Shown in pieces: positions 23,974-32,845 of a DNA stretch of 64,000 nucleotides (its first letter is position 1; every line of letters begins with the position of its first letter). The notes below the pieces were generated by a model that did no database searches, had not been told where the DNA came from, and saw only the letters and a list, made by a program, of their open reading frames with translations. A program made the position numbers and the translations under genes. The stretch comes from Geosporobacter ferrireducens. Its GTDB lineage: Bacteria; Bacillota; Clostridia; Peptostreptococcales; Thermotaleaceae. Location: positions 5,249,416-5,313,415 of the forward strand of contig NZ_CP017269.1 of assembly GCF_001750685.1 (NCBI RefSeq). The letters run 5' to 3'.

Positions 23974-25845
23974 GTTGTATTAACTGCCTCAATTGTAAAA
24001 TAAAATTCCATACTAATTGGTTCACATAAAATCAAAATTTGAAATTATTCATTGTTAAAGGGAGTATGGATTTTCCCTTTACAAACCTAGTTTTAGAAGA
24101 CTAACTACCACTCATGTTTGGTCTTCTTTTTTTGTCATGTATTTTGTAGGTCTAGCCGCGCGGCAATGAGCGCCGGGGTATGGGGCAGCGCCCCAATGGT
24201 TCAATATTCAACAAGGTGTCTATCCTTTAGATGCTGGTGGCAGATAAGGAGGAACTACCATGTCTAAATATTTAACCTACGAAGAACGCCTCGAAATTGA
24301 AGCGGGCCTAAAACAAAACCTTTCCTTTGGAGAGATCGGCCGACAAATTGGTAAGGACCGTACTACAATAGCAAAGGAAATTAAAAAGCATTCTAATGAA
24401 AGGAAATCCGGCTATAGTGGGTGGCCTTACAATGCATGCAGACACCGCAGTGGCTGTAAGTTAAAAGCTGTTTGTGCTAAAGACCAATGCAGACGGCCAG
24501 CTACAGCCTACTGCAAACTATGCAGTTATTGTAATGATCTTTGTCCCGACTTCGAAGAGGAAGTCTGTTCTTACCGGTTCAAGCCCCCTTATGTCTGCAA
24601 TGGATGCACGCAGTATAGCAAGTGTACCCTGAAAAAAACGATTTACGATGCCGGAGATGCACATATAGCTTTTTCCAAAAACATCTCTGAAGCCAGAAGC
24701 GGTATCCTCTCTAGTGAATCAGAGTTATCTCGGTTGAATACCTTAATATCACCCCTGATCAAAAACGGACAATCGGTTCACCAGATTTATGCAAGCCATG
24801 TGAATGAGCTCATGTGCAGTGAAAAGACCATTTACAACTACATAGATGCCTGTCTTTTCGATGTGAGAAATATAGACCTTCCACGTAAAGTAAAATATCG
24901 TCCCCGATATAAAAAACCTGAGTTCAAGGTAGATAAAGGCTGCCGTATTGGCCGCAATTACAACGACTTCCAGGCATTTGTTGAGAAATATCCTGACCTG
25001 CCTATTGTGCAGATGGACTCAGTCATCGGAAGTAGGGGCGGCAAAGTGCTATTAACTATTCATTTTGTCGAAACCTCCCTTATGCTGGCTTATCTGCGGG
25101 ATGCTAACACATCACAATCGGTTATTGATATCTTTAGCGGTATCAGTAAGACCTTAGGAAAGGAGAATTTCAAAAAGCTATTTCCCGTTATCCTTACAGA
25201 TAATGGAAGTGAATTTTCCAATCCAAAGGCTATAGAATATGGCTCAGATGGCCTGCTGCAGATCAAAATATTTTACTGCGACCCGAGTTCTCCTCATCAA
25301 AAAGGTGCCATTGAGGTCAACCACGAGTTAATCCGCAGGATACTGCCCAAAGGAACATCATTTGATTTACTAACACAGGGGGATATATCCCTGGTTATGA
25401 ATCATGTAAACTCCTACAAAAGAAAAAAGCTAAACAACCGAAGCCCATACCAGACGTTTAGCTTTTACTATGGAGAAGATCTACTACATCAGCTTGGGTG
25501 TTCCCCAGTTGCCGCTGAGGACATCATACTGAAGCCAAAACTTCTCAAAAAGTAGCACATAAAAAAATGTACGCTGCCAGCAACCTTTATAGCTTAATAG
25601 CCGCTTCAGGGGTGGATTTTCCGATTACAAAAAAGTCGCCCGTAAATCTACCTCCGGTTTTTGTACGCTTTTTTATGTCTAACCAACGTCATTATTGCCA
25701 ATTTCGTTCAAAAATCATACTCCTAAACGGTATTTTCATTTTCAAAATGGGACTTTCGCTTACAAAATGAGAAACTCGTTTTCAAAATGGGATTCTCGCT
25801 CTACAAACGGGAAGTTCGCGTTACAATTCACCGTTGTATTAACTG
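23974..25845 (+). mobile_element. IS30-family insertion sequence with 13-bp target duplication
   Basis: GTTGTATTAACTG occurs at 23974-23986 and again at 25833-25845 and directly abuts related ends: CCTCAATTGTAA at the left, and the reverse complement of the right end reads GGTGAATTGTAA. The element is therefore 23987-25832 (1846 bp) with imperfect ~12-bp terminal repeats. It carries one transposase gene. The right end has four to five ~20-nt tandem units (TTTTCAAAATGGGA-TTCG type, ~25735-25832), probable transposase-binding sites. The identical duplication implies a fairly recent insertion. Confidence 0.75.
24260..25555 (+). CDS. IS30-family transposase
   Basis: 431 residues, apparently intact. 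The N-terminal HTH_38 is SKYLTYEERLEIEAGLKQNLSFGEIGRQIG then KDRTTIAKEIKKH. A cysteine-rich middle (CRHRSGCKLKAVC, CKLCSYC, CNGC) is followed by a DDE integrase domain: first Asp in QMDSVIGSRGGK, second in ILTDNGSEF, Glu in HQKGAIEVNHELIRRILPKG. The GGAGGAACTACC ribosome binding site is at the start. The Cys-rich insert is typical of the longer clostridial IS30-family enzymes. Confidence 0.95.
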   Translation: MSKYLTYEERLEIEAGLKQNLSFGEIGRQIGKDRTTIAKEIKKHSNERKSGYSGWPYNACRHRSGCKLKAVCAKDQCRRPATAYCKLCSYCNDLCPDFEEEVCSYRFKPPYVCNGCTQYSKCTLKKTIYDAGDAHIAFSKNISEARSGILSSESELSRLNTLISPLIKNGQSVHQIYASHVNELMCSEKTIYNYIDACLFDVRNIDLPRKVKYRPRYKKPEFKVDKGCRIGRNYNDFQAFVEKYPDLPIVQMDSVIGSRGGKVLLTIHFVETSLMLAYLRDANTSQSVIDIFSGISKTLGKENFKKLFPVILTDNGSEFSNPKAIEYGSDGLLQIKIFYCDPSSPHQKGAIEVNHELIRRILPKGTSFDLLTQGDISLVMNHVNSYKRKKLNNRSPYQTFSFYYGEDLLHQLGCSPVAAEDIILKPKLLKK

Positions 25846-25953
25846 TATTATTTACAAATGTAAAAAATATATGAATAAATGTAATATATATTTGACAAAT
25901 TATCTTATATATATTACTATATAATTAAGAAGTGAAGAATAAGAGGTGGTATA

Positions 25954-26163
25954 TTGGGAAAGAACTTAAGACTTAAGGCAGCACGGGCTGCGAAAGATAT
26001 GTCTCAGAAGGATATTGCTGATGCTGTAGGTGTGACCAGGCAAACGATAAATGCAATTGAAAATGGAGACTATAACCCATCAATTAATTTATGCATTGCA
26101 ATTTGCAAGCTATTGGGAAAGACGCTAAACGATATTTTTTGGGAGGATGATGAAAATGAATAA
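25954..26163 (+). CDS. Xre-family helix-turn-helix regulator
   Basis: 69 residues: a single HTH_3 domain (RAAKDMSQKDIADAVGVTRQ and TINAIENGDYNPS) ending in LLGKTLNDIFWEDDE. This is the short YozG/Cro-type regulator usually found with a small membrane protein. TTG start after AAGAGGTGG. The stop overlaps the following gene, so the two are translationally coupled. It lies 110 bp right of the IS30 element, whose insertion placed it close to this promoter. Confidence 0.9.
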   Translation: MGKNLRLKAARAAKDMSQKDIADAVGVTRQTINAIENGDYNPSINLCIAICKLLGKTLNDIFWEDDENE

Positions 26164-26605
26164 GAGCAATCTTGATGAAATGCAGCTACAGCTTAGAAAT
26201 AAGATTGGAAATCAGTCCTTTTTGATGCTTATGTATCTACTGCTGTTAGATGTTGGTTTATATGGCTTTGGTTTTCAATGGGCGAGCTATCCTATAAACG
26301 TGGTGTTAATTCTATCGGTTATTACAGGAAGCTATGTTATAAGGTTAATAATGAATAATGCATATGTAGGAACTCCAACTAGTAGAAGGCATAGCCCGGC
26401 AATAAAAACTTTGATTACATTAATTACGGCTGTAGCAATATCTGTATTTACTATCACTTTAATAAGAGGCAGAGGGATTGCTGTTACAGGAGCCACCAAT
26501 GACGGAGGCGGGTCGCTATTGTTTATAACATCAGTTGTAGGTTTGGTTATCGCTGGCATTGTTGGCATCATAAAGTATCGGCAAAATAAGGATGAGGAAG
26601 AGTGA
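26156..26605 (+). CDS. small membrane protein (DUF6773-like)
   Basis: 149 residues, four hydrophobic segments (SFLMLMYLLLLDVGLYGFGF; YPINVVLILSVITGSYVI; LITLITAVAISVFTITLI; LFITSVVGLVIAGIVGII). It matches the partner proteins commonly encoded behind YozG-type regulators. The start at 26156 is taken because GGGAGG is 9 nt upstream; ATGs at 26147 and 26150 are in frame. It overlaps the regulator by 8 bp. Role unknown, possibly the signal input or target of the regulator. Confidence 0.75.
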   Translation: MNKSNLDEMQLQLRNKIGNQSFLMLMYLLLLDVGLYGFGFQWASYPINVVLILSVITGSYVIRLIMNNAYVGTPTSRRHSPAIKTLITLITAVAISVFTITLIRGRGIAVTGATNDGGGSLLFITSVVGLVIAGIVGIIKYRQNKDEEE

Positions 26606-26814
26606 CAAGCTCAGGATATTGAAGGGAATATAGACTGTTGAGTAGCTTAACCGTAATTCGTAAATACTATTTGAAAAGATAGTATTGAGAAGGTGTGATG
26701 ATGGAAAAAAATTACAAAGGGCTATCAGCATGCCTTTAGTTCCTGGTCAAAGATACGGTTTACTGGCAGGAATAATCTTAGTTATGAATATACCGCATAA
26801 AGAAGATATTGTCT

Positions 26815-26955
26815 AAGCGGTATGTTGACAGCAGCGGAAAGGGCATTGAAGAAATACCTGCCAGCCGTTTAAAAAGGCTTACGCCACAAACGCATATGGA
26901 GTTTTCAGAAGAGTTTATACCTGAGCGGTCGGAGGAAGATACAAAACAGAAATAA
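26815..26955 (+). pseudogene. short gene fragment, unrecognised
   Basis: Forty-six in-frame codons with protein-like composition (KRYVDSSGKGIEEIPASRLK, EEFIPERSEEDTKQK) but no start codon or ribosome binding site; probably the C-terminus of a deleted gene. The rest of 26606-27020 shows no intact gene. Confidence 0.3.
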
Positions 26956-27020
26956 CTACTGGAGCTTGCGCATTGATAATCATTTGAGCATAAATTTTCT
27001 TTTGGAGAATAATTAATGAA

Positions 27021-27045
27021 AGTCGCATTTTATGCGGCTTTTTTT
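27021..27045 (+). terminator. rho-independent terminator
   Basis: AGTCGCAT-ttt-ATGCGGCTTTTTTT; closely related to the hairpin at 17436-17459. Confidence 0.7.
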
Positions 27046-27126
27046 CGTTATGAGAGTGACTCCACCAATGAAAATGATCAATGAATATAAAATGTTATTT
27101 AGTTTTTGTACAGATGAATTTTGATA

Positions 27127-27280
27127 ATTCTTTGTTGTCGAAATAAAGTGTACGAAATTTGAAGGGATTTACAATAATATAGGGAAATACATAAAAAAAA
27201 TTCTATATTCGGAGTATCTTTATACACACAATAATCTGGTAAATGAGGAATGGTGGGACGGCAAACCTGTTACCGTTTCC
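27127..27280 (+). repeat. dispersed repeat, degenerate copy
   Basis: TTTGTTGTCGAAATAAAG ... ACAATAATATAGGGAAATAC ... GGAGTATCTTTAT ... TGGGACGGC. The first half matches the GTTGTCGAAATATAGCGAAC block in the 362-bp repeats, and the second half matches 108-215. Located directly upstream of the PNPOx-like gene, it may supply its promoter; the TGTCGAA core equals a Spo0A-box heptamer, but in no tested context. Confidence 0.5.
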
Positions 27281-27333
27281 ATTAGAACAGGCTATAAAAC
27301 TGAAATGTTTTATTATCGAAAGGGGAGGGCTTT

Positions 27334-27762
27334 ATGGGAGTGGAAAGAGCGTATTTAAGCGGTTTGGAATTGGTGGAAAATTCTAAAATTGTTATGTTGT
27401 CTAATAATGGAGAGGATGGATATCCGTATACAAAAGCAATGATGAGATTAAAGCATGATGGCTTATCAAAGTTTTGGCTAAGTACAAATACTTCTACAAA
27501 GCGCGTAGAACTTTTAAAAAACAATAACAAAGCAAATTTATATTTTGTTGATGAAAATAACTTTAAAGGACTTATGTTGGTTGGTACTATTGAGATATTA
27601 CAGGATAGGGAATCAAAGGAAATGCTATGGAATGATGGGTGTGAAATTTATTACCCACTTGGAGTAGATGATCCTGATTATACGGTATTATGTTTTACGG
27701 CAGTGCGGGGAAATTTTTATCATGGCCTAAGAAATACAGGATTTAGAATAGGTGAAAGATAA
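27334..27762 (+). CDS. pyridoxamine 5'-phosphate oxidase family protein
   Basis: 142 residues of the PNPOx-like split barrel: SKIVMLSNNGEDGYPYTKAM at the N-terminus, FWLSTNTSTKRVELLKNN, then ANLYFVDENNFKGLMLVGTI and the closing VRGNFYHGL. This is the general-stress-protein-26/flavin-binding group rather than true PdxH. It probably binds FMN or F420-like flavin; substrate unknown. GAAAGGGGAGG ribosome binding site. Confidence 0.8.
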   Translation: MGVERAYLSGLELVENSKIVMLSNNGEDGYPYTKAMMRLKHDGLSKFWLSTNTSTKRVELLKNNNKANLYFVDENNFKGLMLVGTIEILQDRESKEMLWNDGCEIYYPLGVDDPDYTVLCFTAVRGNFYHGLRNTGFRIGER

Positions 27763-27826
27763 TTAGAGCTTTATTAATATTTATATAATGATTGCGCAGG
27801 CAGTACTAGGATAATAGGAGGTATTT

Positions 27827-28450
27827 ATGAATACGGTTGTTACCTTAGAAAAATTAGAAAGTATGCTTGAGATAAAATTTCCAAGAACTTTTCATGATAT
27901 TTATAACTCAGGAGCAATGGAATGGTTAAAACATTCATATATTTGGCTTCGTGAAAATAGGAAAACAGTTGAAGCGAACGCAGAATCCTTTTTTTATAGG
28001 GTTGGAGGCGATTGTGAGCCAGTTGTATTTCCCGAAATACAAGAAACCATAAAACATTTTGAAGAAATGCTGGCCTATGATGAGGATTATAAAAACGGAA
28101 AGGTAAAAATTAATCCTAAATACAGGTTTATTCCTTTTGCACAAATGGGTTCCGGGGATTTGTACTGTTTTTGGTATGAAGAGGGTAAGGATGAGCCAAG
28201 GGTTGCTGTGTACGGACATGATACCGGAGATATGGATCTCTGGGCTAATGATTTTGATGAGTTTTTGTTTATTCAACTAGGGACATCAGTAGTGAGCTGG
28301 GACGATGATATTAATGATGAGTCTATTCAAGCACATATAAAATTTTTAAAGGATGAATACAAAGAAATTTTTAAATGTGGAGATATAAATAAAATCAAAA
28401 CACTTATCGAAGATATGGGTGAGCTTAAGCTGATAGAATATCTTATATAG
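27827..28450 (+). CDS. SMI1/KNR4 family protein
   Basis: 207 residues. Starts with LEKLESMLEIKFPRTFHDIY (the SMI1 opening), has FIPFAQMGSGDLYCFWYEEG and VAVYGHDTGDMDLWANDFDEF, the hallmark SUKH core. Bacterial SUKH proteins are often immunity proteins of polymorphic or contact-dependent toxins (known from the superfamily). No toxin gene is adjacent, only a short membrane-like fragment right after it, so an orphan-immunity role is inference. AGGAGG ribosome binding site. Confidence 0.85.
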   Translation: MNTVVTLEKLESMLEIKFPRTFHDIYNSGAMEWLKHSYIWLRENRKTVEANAESFFYRVGGDCEPVVFPEIQETIKHFEEMLAYDEDYKNGKVKINPKYRFIPFAQMGSGDLYCFWYEEGKDEPRVAVYGHDTGDMDLWANDFDEFLFIQLGTSVVSWDDDINDESIQAHIKFLKDEYKEIFKCGDINKIKTLIEDMGELKLIEYLI

Positions 28451-28684
28451 AGATAAGCGGCGAAGGATTATTATATGCTATAAACTTTAGGATAAAGCAT
28501 ATTGATATAAGCTGGTTTAGAATTGTAATACTAGGCGGTTGGCTCAGGGAAAACAGTGGAACGGCCAGAGGAACCGGCATAGTAGCCCTGGGACTGGGAA
28601 TGGTGACGGCGATGTTGAGCAACTTTGGAGGAGCTTTTAAAAAGGGCAAAGAGATGATAGAAATTATTGACAAAAAATCCGGTT
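28437..28684 (+). pseudogene. fragment of a glycine-rich membrane-associated protein
   Basis: An open frame overlapping the SMI1 stop encodes FRIVILGGWLRENSGTARGT, then GIVALGLGMVTAMLSNFGG, ending KKGKEMIEIIDKKSG. It has a helical hydrophobic segment, no start codon and no ribosome binding site. It may be the tail of a lost partner gene of the SMI1 protein. 28685-28890 has no gene. Confidence 0.35.
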
Positions 28685-28892
28685 AGTGTTATGATGTATT
28701 TGCAAATGAGTTGTATTATCAATAAATTATTTAAAGCAATATAGAATATACGGTTAAGTAATGTTGTCTGCGGAGAAGGACAGTTGTATCAACATATATA
28801 GAAGAAAGATATAAGTAAAGGGAAAAATTTGAGAGATCTTATGAGGGAAAGGAGGCAGGAAGAATATATAATAAATCATTATTGAATATCAA

Positions 28893-29068
28893 AAAACAGG
28901 TGCCGCTTATGATTTTGATGAACAAAATTATGAATCGGTGAAAAGGAAAGTGGGTTGAAATCCCACGCGGTCCCGCCGCTGTGAAAGAGAAGTCCTTACA
29001 AAATGCCACTGGGAAACTGGGAAGACTGTAAGGATGATGATGCTTGAGCCAGAAGACCTGCCTGTTTT
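28893..29068 (+). ncRNA. cobalamin riboswitch 1
   Basis: AACAGGTGCC opens P1 and pairs with the closing CCTGCCTGTT. The conserved core reads AAGTGGGTTGAAATCCCACG, CGGTCCCGCCGCTGTGA, then the B12-box-like GCCACTGGGAAACTGGGAAG and CCAGAAGACCTGCC. It sits 150 bp upstream of the AstE/AspA-like gene and is followed by a terminator hairpin, so AdoCbl binding should stop transcription of the importer operon. Confidence 0.92.
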
Positions 29069-29137
29069 ATCACCATTAAACTCTACGAGCGATAGGGAGG
29101 TGCATTGTGCACGTAAGTTATTTGCATTGGTTAATAT

Positions 29138-29171
29138 GACCTCTTGACTGTTCGCCGTTGAGAGGTCTTTT
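29138..29171 (+). terminator. riboswitch expression-platform terminator
   Basis: GACCTCTtGAC ... GTtGAGAGGTC followed by TTTTC, located between riboswitch 1 and the first structural gene; the off-state attenuator. Confidence 0.75.
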
Positions 29172-29217
29172 CAATTACTGCAAAAAAGATTTTATTATTG
29201 AGATTGGAGAATTTAGA

Positions 29218-30180
29218 ATGAAACCTGTATTGTCTATATGCGGAATTAGTGCGGAGCGCGGCGACAAAGCCCAGGGCTTTGTCACGGTTTTGGGTACGAA
29301 AACAATGATGCCGGTTACACTGATTAATGGAGAAAAGCAAGGAAAAATCATGCTCATAACAGCGGGGATACACGGCAGTGAATATCCTGGTATTCTTACA
29401 GCAATCCGGTTAGCAGGAGAGCTTGATCCAAAATACATTTCCGGTCAAATCATTCTCATCCACCCAGTGAATCTTCAGGCCTTTTCAGCCCGGTGCGCCG
29501 CCGTTGTGCCGGAAGATGGAAAAAATATAAATCGTGTGTTTCCTGGCAGTAAAAACGGCAGCATTGCAGAAAAAATAGCTTACCTCATAAACAATAGTTT
29601 TTTTGAGATTGCTGATTATTATATGGATTTACATGGGGGCGACTTACATGAATCACTCACACCTTATGCTTATTTTTCAGGCAATTGCCACCCGGAAGTT
29701 GTGCGGGCCTCTAGAGACATGGGAGCGGTCTTGGATTTGCCTTACATGGTAAATTGTATGGAAACGGTAGGTGCCTTTGGCTGTGCCGCTATGCGGGGAA
29801 TACCGAGCATCCTGGTGGAAAGAGGCGGCAACGGTCTTTGTCTAGAAGCCGATGTAAAAAAATACATACTTGATGTAAAACGTGTGCTCAGAAAGCTGAA
29901 TATCCTTTCGGACGATCATCTTGTTTATGCTGATCAAGCACCCATTGAACTAACAAATGTTTGTTATATAGAAGCAAAGCAGAAAGGCTGCTGGTTGCCT
30001 GTGGTTACTGCCGGGCAGAAAATCAGGAAGGGCGACAAACTGGGAGATATGACTGATTTTTTCGGTCAAGTTCTTGATACCTATTTTGCAGAATTTGACG
30101 GTGTTGTGTTATATCAATGTGCTTCCCTTTCTGCTCCGCAAGGAACCGAACTGGTGGCCTATGGAGAACTGGCCTGGTGA
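29218..30180 (+). CDS. succinylglutamate desuccinylase/aspartoacylase-family zinc hydrolase
   Basis: 320 residues of the M14-like AstE/AspA family. Zinc ligands appear in TAGIHGSEYPG (HxxE) and YMDLHGGDLHE (His); VERGGNG and the C-terminal beta domain (AGQKIRKGDKLGDMTDFFG) complete the fold. It deacylates or cleaves an amide-linked small molecule; the substrate is not shown. Start 29218 by GGAG and by the terminator preceding it. First gene under cobalamin riboswitch 1, which ties its substrate to cobalt/corrinoid acquisition (inference). Confidence 0.85.
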   Translation: MKPVLSICGISAERGDKAQGFVTVLGTKTMMPVTLINGEKQGKIMLITAGIHGSEYPGILTAIRLAGELDPKYISGQIILIHPVNLQAFSARCAAVVPEDGKNINRVFPGSKNGSIAEKIAYLINNSFFEIADYYMDLHGGDLHESLTPYAYFSGNCHPEVVRASRDMGAVLDLPYMVNCMETVGAFGCAAMRGIPSILVERGGNGLCLEADVKKYILDVKRVLRKLNILSDDHLVYADQAPIELTNVCYIEAKQKGCWLPVVTAGQKIRKGDKLGDMTDFFGQVLDTYFAEFDGVVLYQCASLSAPQGTELVAYGELAW

Positions 30181-30318
30181 TCAACAGATATAATGATTAA
30201 GGTCATAAGCCACGTATTCTATGACTAAAACGGTTTACAGCCAAATTTCGTTACGCTATGGTTATCCGTAATTTCATATGCAATCATAAATAATAAAAAT
30301 CGAGAGGGAGGAGATTTA

Positions 30319-31008
30319 ATGTCTGACCAACAACTGTACGATGTGTGGTGGAATGACGATGCCAATGGAGAGCAGTCGATGGAGGATAATCATCAAGCCC
30401 ATTGGCATAAAGTGCTGGATATGATTGAGGAACAAAATATTCAAGACTGTACTGTTTTGGATTTTGGCTGCAATCAAGGAGGTTTTTTAAGGTTTTTATA
30501 TCGTCAAAAACCTTTTTCAAAAGGAATTGGTATTGACCTGGCCAGAAAATCCATTGAAGTAGCCAATAAAAGAAAAAAAGATTTACTTCTTACCTATGAA
30601 GCAACTGCTAACGTAGAAAAGTTTAATCATGTCTTTGATTTGGCCTTCAGCATTTCTGTTATTTATTTAATACAGAACTTAAAAGAACACGCGTGGAAAA
30701 TCAAAAAAGCATTAAAACCGGGGGGCGTGTACTACTGCACTTATACCGACTATAGTAAAAATCCGAGCCTGCTGCATTACAAAAAACAAATTGATAGGCA
30801 AGGAACAATCCCGATGCAATTACATTCCTTAAATGACATTGCAGAGGCATTTTTTCAGGAAGGTTTTTCTGTAGAAATGCGGAGAATGCCGCCTAAAGGA
30901 TATATTTCCATCAATCCGGAGGATCCATGGTTTCATTCTATAGCTGACAGAATGCAGTATGAGTATCAGGAAGCATACATCTACCGCTTTACTGCGCCTA
31001 TGAAATAA
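30319..31008 (+). CDS. class I SAM-dependent methyltransferase
   Basis: 229 residues. Motif I is VLDFGCNQGGF (about residue 46), motif II region GIGIDLARKSIEVANK, motif IV FDLAFSISVIYLI and post-motif LKPGGVYYCTY, so the SAM site is intact. Acceptor unknown. GAGAGGGAGGAG ribosome binding site. It lies between the hydrolase and the importer genes, all on the same strand with a 138-bp gap before it and a 46-bp gap after, suggesting one riboswitch-controlled operon. Such enzymes can modify or build metallophores, but this is inference. Confidence 0.85.
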   Translation: MSDQQLYDVWWNDDANGEQSMEDNHQAHWHKVLDMIEEQNIQDCTVLDFGCNQGGFLRFLYRQKPFSKGIGIDLARKSIEVANKRKKDLLLTYEATANVEKFNHVFDLAFSISVIYLIQNLKEHAWKIKKALKPGGVYYCTYTDYSKNPSLLHYKKQIDRQGTIPMQLHSLNDIAEAFFQEGFSVEMRRMPPKGYISINPEDPWFHSIADRMQYEYQEAYIYRFTAPMK

Positions 31009-31054
31009 GACTTGCTAAATTATGAAGGCTGTTTTTCAGAGAGGGGATATATTC

Positions 31055-31984
31055 ATGATTCAATCCTTTGTAAAATCAGTGGTACTGTTTCTAATTACTT
31101 TGGTTGGCATCACAATGTTGTCTTTTGCGCTGGCATATCTCTCGCCAAGTGATCCGGCAGAGATTTTGCTTACGGAGAATGGTATCGCCCCTTCTGAAGC
31201 ATTACTGGAAAAAACTAGAGAAGAGTTAGGATTGAATCGGCCAATTTATGTGCAGTATGCAACTTGGCTTGTCAATTTCTTTAAAGGAGATATGGGAATA
31301 TCGATAAAATCCAATCGTCCCGTCAGCTATGAACTCTTTAAGGCGCTGCCCTATACGCTTATGCTGACTATCGCATCGATGCTGCTAACAATTTTAATAG
31401 CAATCCCTTTGGGGATTGCCTGTGCCAAATATCAGAACAGCCGCTTTGATCGGGTTGTCCAGATGACTGCTTATGTGCTTTTATCATTTCCCATATTTTT
31501 TACTTCCCTGATTCTGATGTACATATTGTCGTTGAAGCTGAAAATGTTACCGGCTATCAGCGGAGGCAGCATGAAAGGACTTATCATGCCATCGCTGGCT
31601 TTATCCTTTAATATGATTGTTGTATATGTGAGGCAAATCCGAGCGGTGGTACTTCGGGAAATGAAAAACGATTATGTTGTGGGATTGTGGGCCAGAGGGG
31701 TAACCGAACGCAATATTTTTTGGGTCCATATTTTGAAAAATGCCCTGACGCCTATTGTTACGCTAACAGGTATGTCCCTGGGTGTTCTGTTAGGAGGTAC
31801 GATTATTGTTGAAAGTATATTCAACTGGCCTGGTATTGGCAAACTGGCGGTAGAAGCTATAAAACACCGGGATTATCCCATTATACAGGGATATGTTGCA
31901 TGGATGGCATTCATTTATTTCTTGGTAAATTCCAGTATTGAGTTGCTGTATACACGATTAAATCCAAAGATGATAAAAAGCTAG
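31055..31984 (+). CDS. dipeptide/nickel-type ABC importer permease (DppB/NikB-like)
   Basis: 309 residues, six transmembrane helices. Family signs are LSPSDPAEILL after the first helix, GLNRPIYVQYATWL, and the permease EAA loop GLWARGVTERNIFWVHILKNAL (about 225-246). Start 31055 by GAGAGGGG; 31022 is in frame upstream. It pairs with the next permease to form the channel in the cytoplasmic membrane. The first set of importer genes. Confidence 0.88.
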   Translation: MIQSFVKSVVLFLITLVGITMLSFALAYLSPSDPAEILLTENGIAPSEALLEKTREELGLNRPIYVQYATWLVNFFKGDMGISIKSNRPVSYELFKALPYTLMLTIASMLLTILIAIPLGIACAKYQNSRFDRVVQMTAYVLLSFPIFFTSLILMYILSLKLKMLPAISGGSMKGLIMPSLALSFNMIVVYVRQIRAVVLREMKNDYVVGLWARGVTERNIFWVHILKNALTPIVTLTGMSLGVLLGGTIIVESIFNWPGIGKLAVEAIKHRDYPIIQGYVAWMAFIYFLVNSSIELLYTRLNPKMIKS

Positions 31985-31993
31985 GGGGTGATG

Positions 31994-32821
31994 ATGCTGG
32001 CGGAACTAAAAAAAATGAGAGTGCGTCTTGCAGTCAACAGCCTGCTTGTGTTCATCATTATAGTCATTGCGCTTTTTGCTGCCCGTATTACGCCTCATGA
32101 TCCATATAAAACAAATTTAGCCCAGGCATTGCTTTCTCCATGCAGGGAATTTCCTTTTGGAACGGATCATTTGGGACGGTGTGTGCTTTCACGTATATTG
32201 TCGGCAGCGCCATTATCTATTTTTTCTGCATTGGCTGTGGTTTTTATTGTTGCGACGCTGGGCACATTCATTGGTGTTATATCCGGTTATATGGGCGGAA
32301 TTGGTGACGCAATCATTATGCGGATTACTATGATTTTTCAAGCATTTCCCTATTTTCTATTAGCGGTTGCTGTGGCTGGCATGCTCGGCATAGGTCTGGT
32401 AAATGGAATACTTTCATTAATCGTTGTATTTTGGACGACTTATGCCCGATTGGGAAGAAGCTTGGTTTTAGGAATAAAAAATGAAAACTATATAAAGGCG
32501 GCTAAACTGTGTGGAGCTAAAAGCTACCATATTATATTTAAATATATGATACCTAATATTGCCTCCCCTATTTTGGTAACGGCTATACTGGACATCAGTG
32601 CAGTTATTTTAAGCATGGCCGGATTATCTTTTTTAGGATTGGGCGCACAACGGCCAACGGCTGAATGGGGAGCCATGATGAGTGAGGGAAGAAACTACCT
32701 GCAAACGGCTCCATGGACAGTTGCAGCTCCCGGAATGGTACTATTCCTTGTAGTAGTTAGCTTTAATTTGTTAGGGGACAAGCTCCGGGAATTTTTGGAT
32801 AGAAGAGTTACGGGAAATTAA
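31994..32821 (+). CDS. dipeptide/nickel-type ABC importer permease (DppC/NikC-like)
   Basis: 275 residues. The N-terminal helix and ITPHDPYKTN, FPFGTDHLGRCVLSRIL (the DppC signature), the EAA loop YIKAAKLCGAKSYHIIFKYM, and the terminal GLGAQRPTAEWGAMMSEGRN are all present. Ribosome binding site AGGGGG just behind the stop of the first permease. GTG 31988 and ATG 31991 are also in frame. Heterodimer partner of the preceding gene. Confidence 0.88.
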   Translation: MLAELKKMRVRLAVNSLLVFIIIVIALFAARITPHDPYKTNLAQALLSPCREFPFGTDHLGRCVLSRILSAAPLSIFSALAVVFIVATLGTFIGVISGYMGGIGDAIIMRITMIFQAFPYFLLAVAVAGMLGIGLVNGILSLIVVFWTTYARLGRSLVLGIKNENYIKAAKLCGAKSYHIIFKYMIPNIASPILVTAILDISAVILSMAGLSFLGLGAQRPTAEWGAMMSEGRNYLQTAPWTVAAPGMVLFLVVVSFNLLGDKLREFLDRRVTGN

Positions 32822-32845
32822 AAAAGTGATTTAGGAGGTTTTGAC

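Noticed and set aside
25567..25770. 67-codon ORF after the IS30 transposase
   Set aside because: Covers the tandem-repeat right end of the IS element; no ribosome binding site and repeat-driven composition.
25735..25832. CRISPR-like short tandem units
   Set aside because: Units are ~20 nt, contiguous, imperfect and lie at the end of an IS element; better read as transposase-binding repeats.
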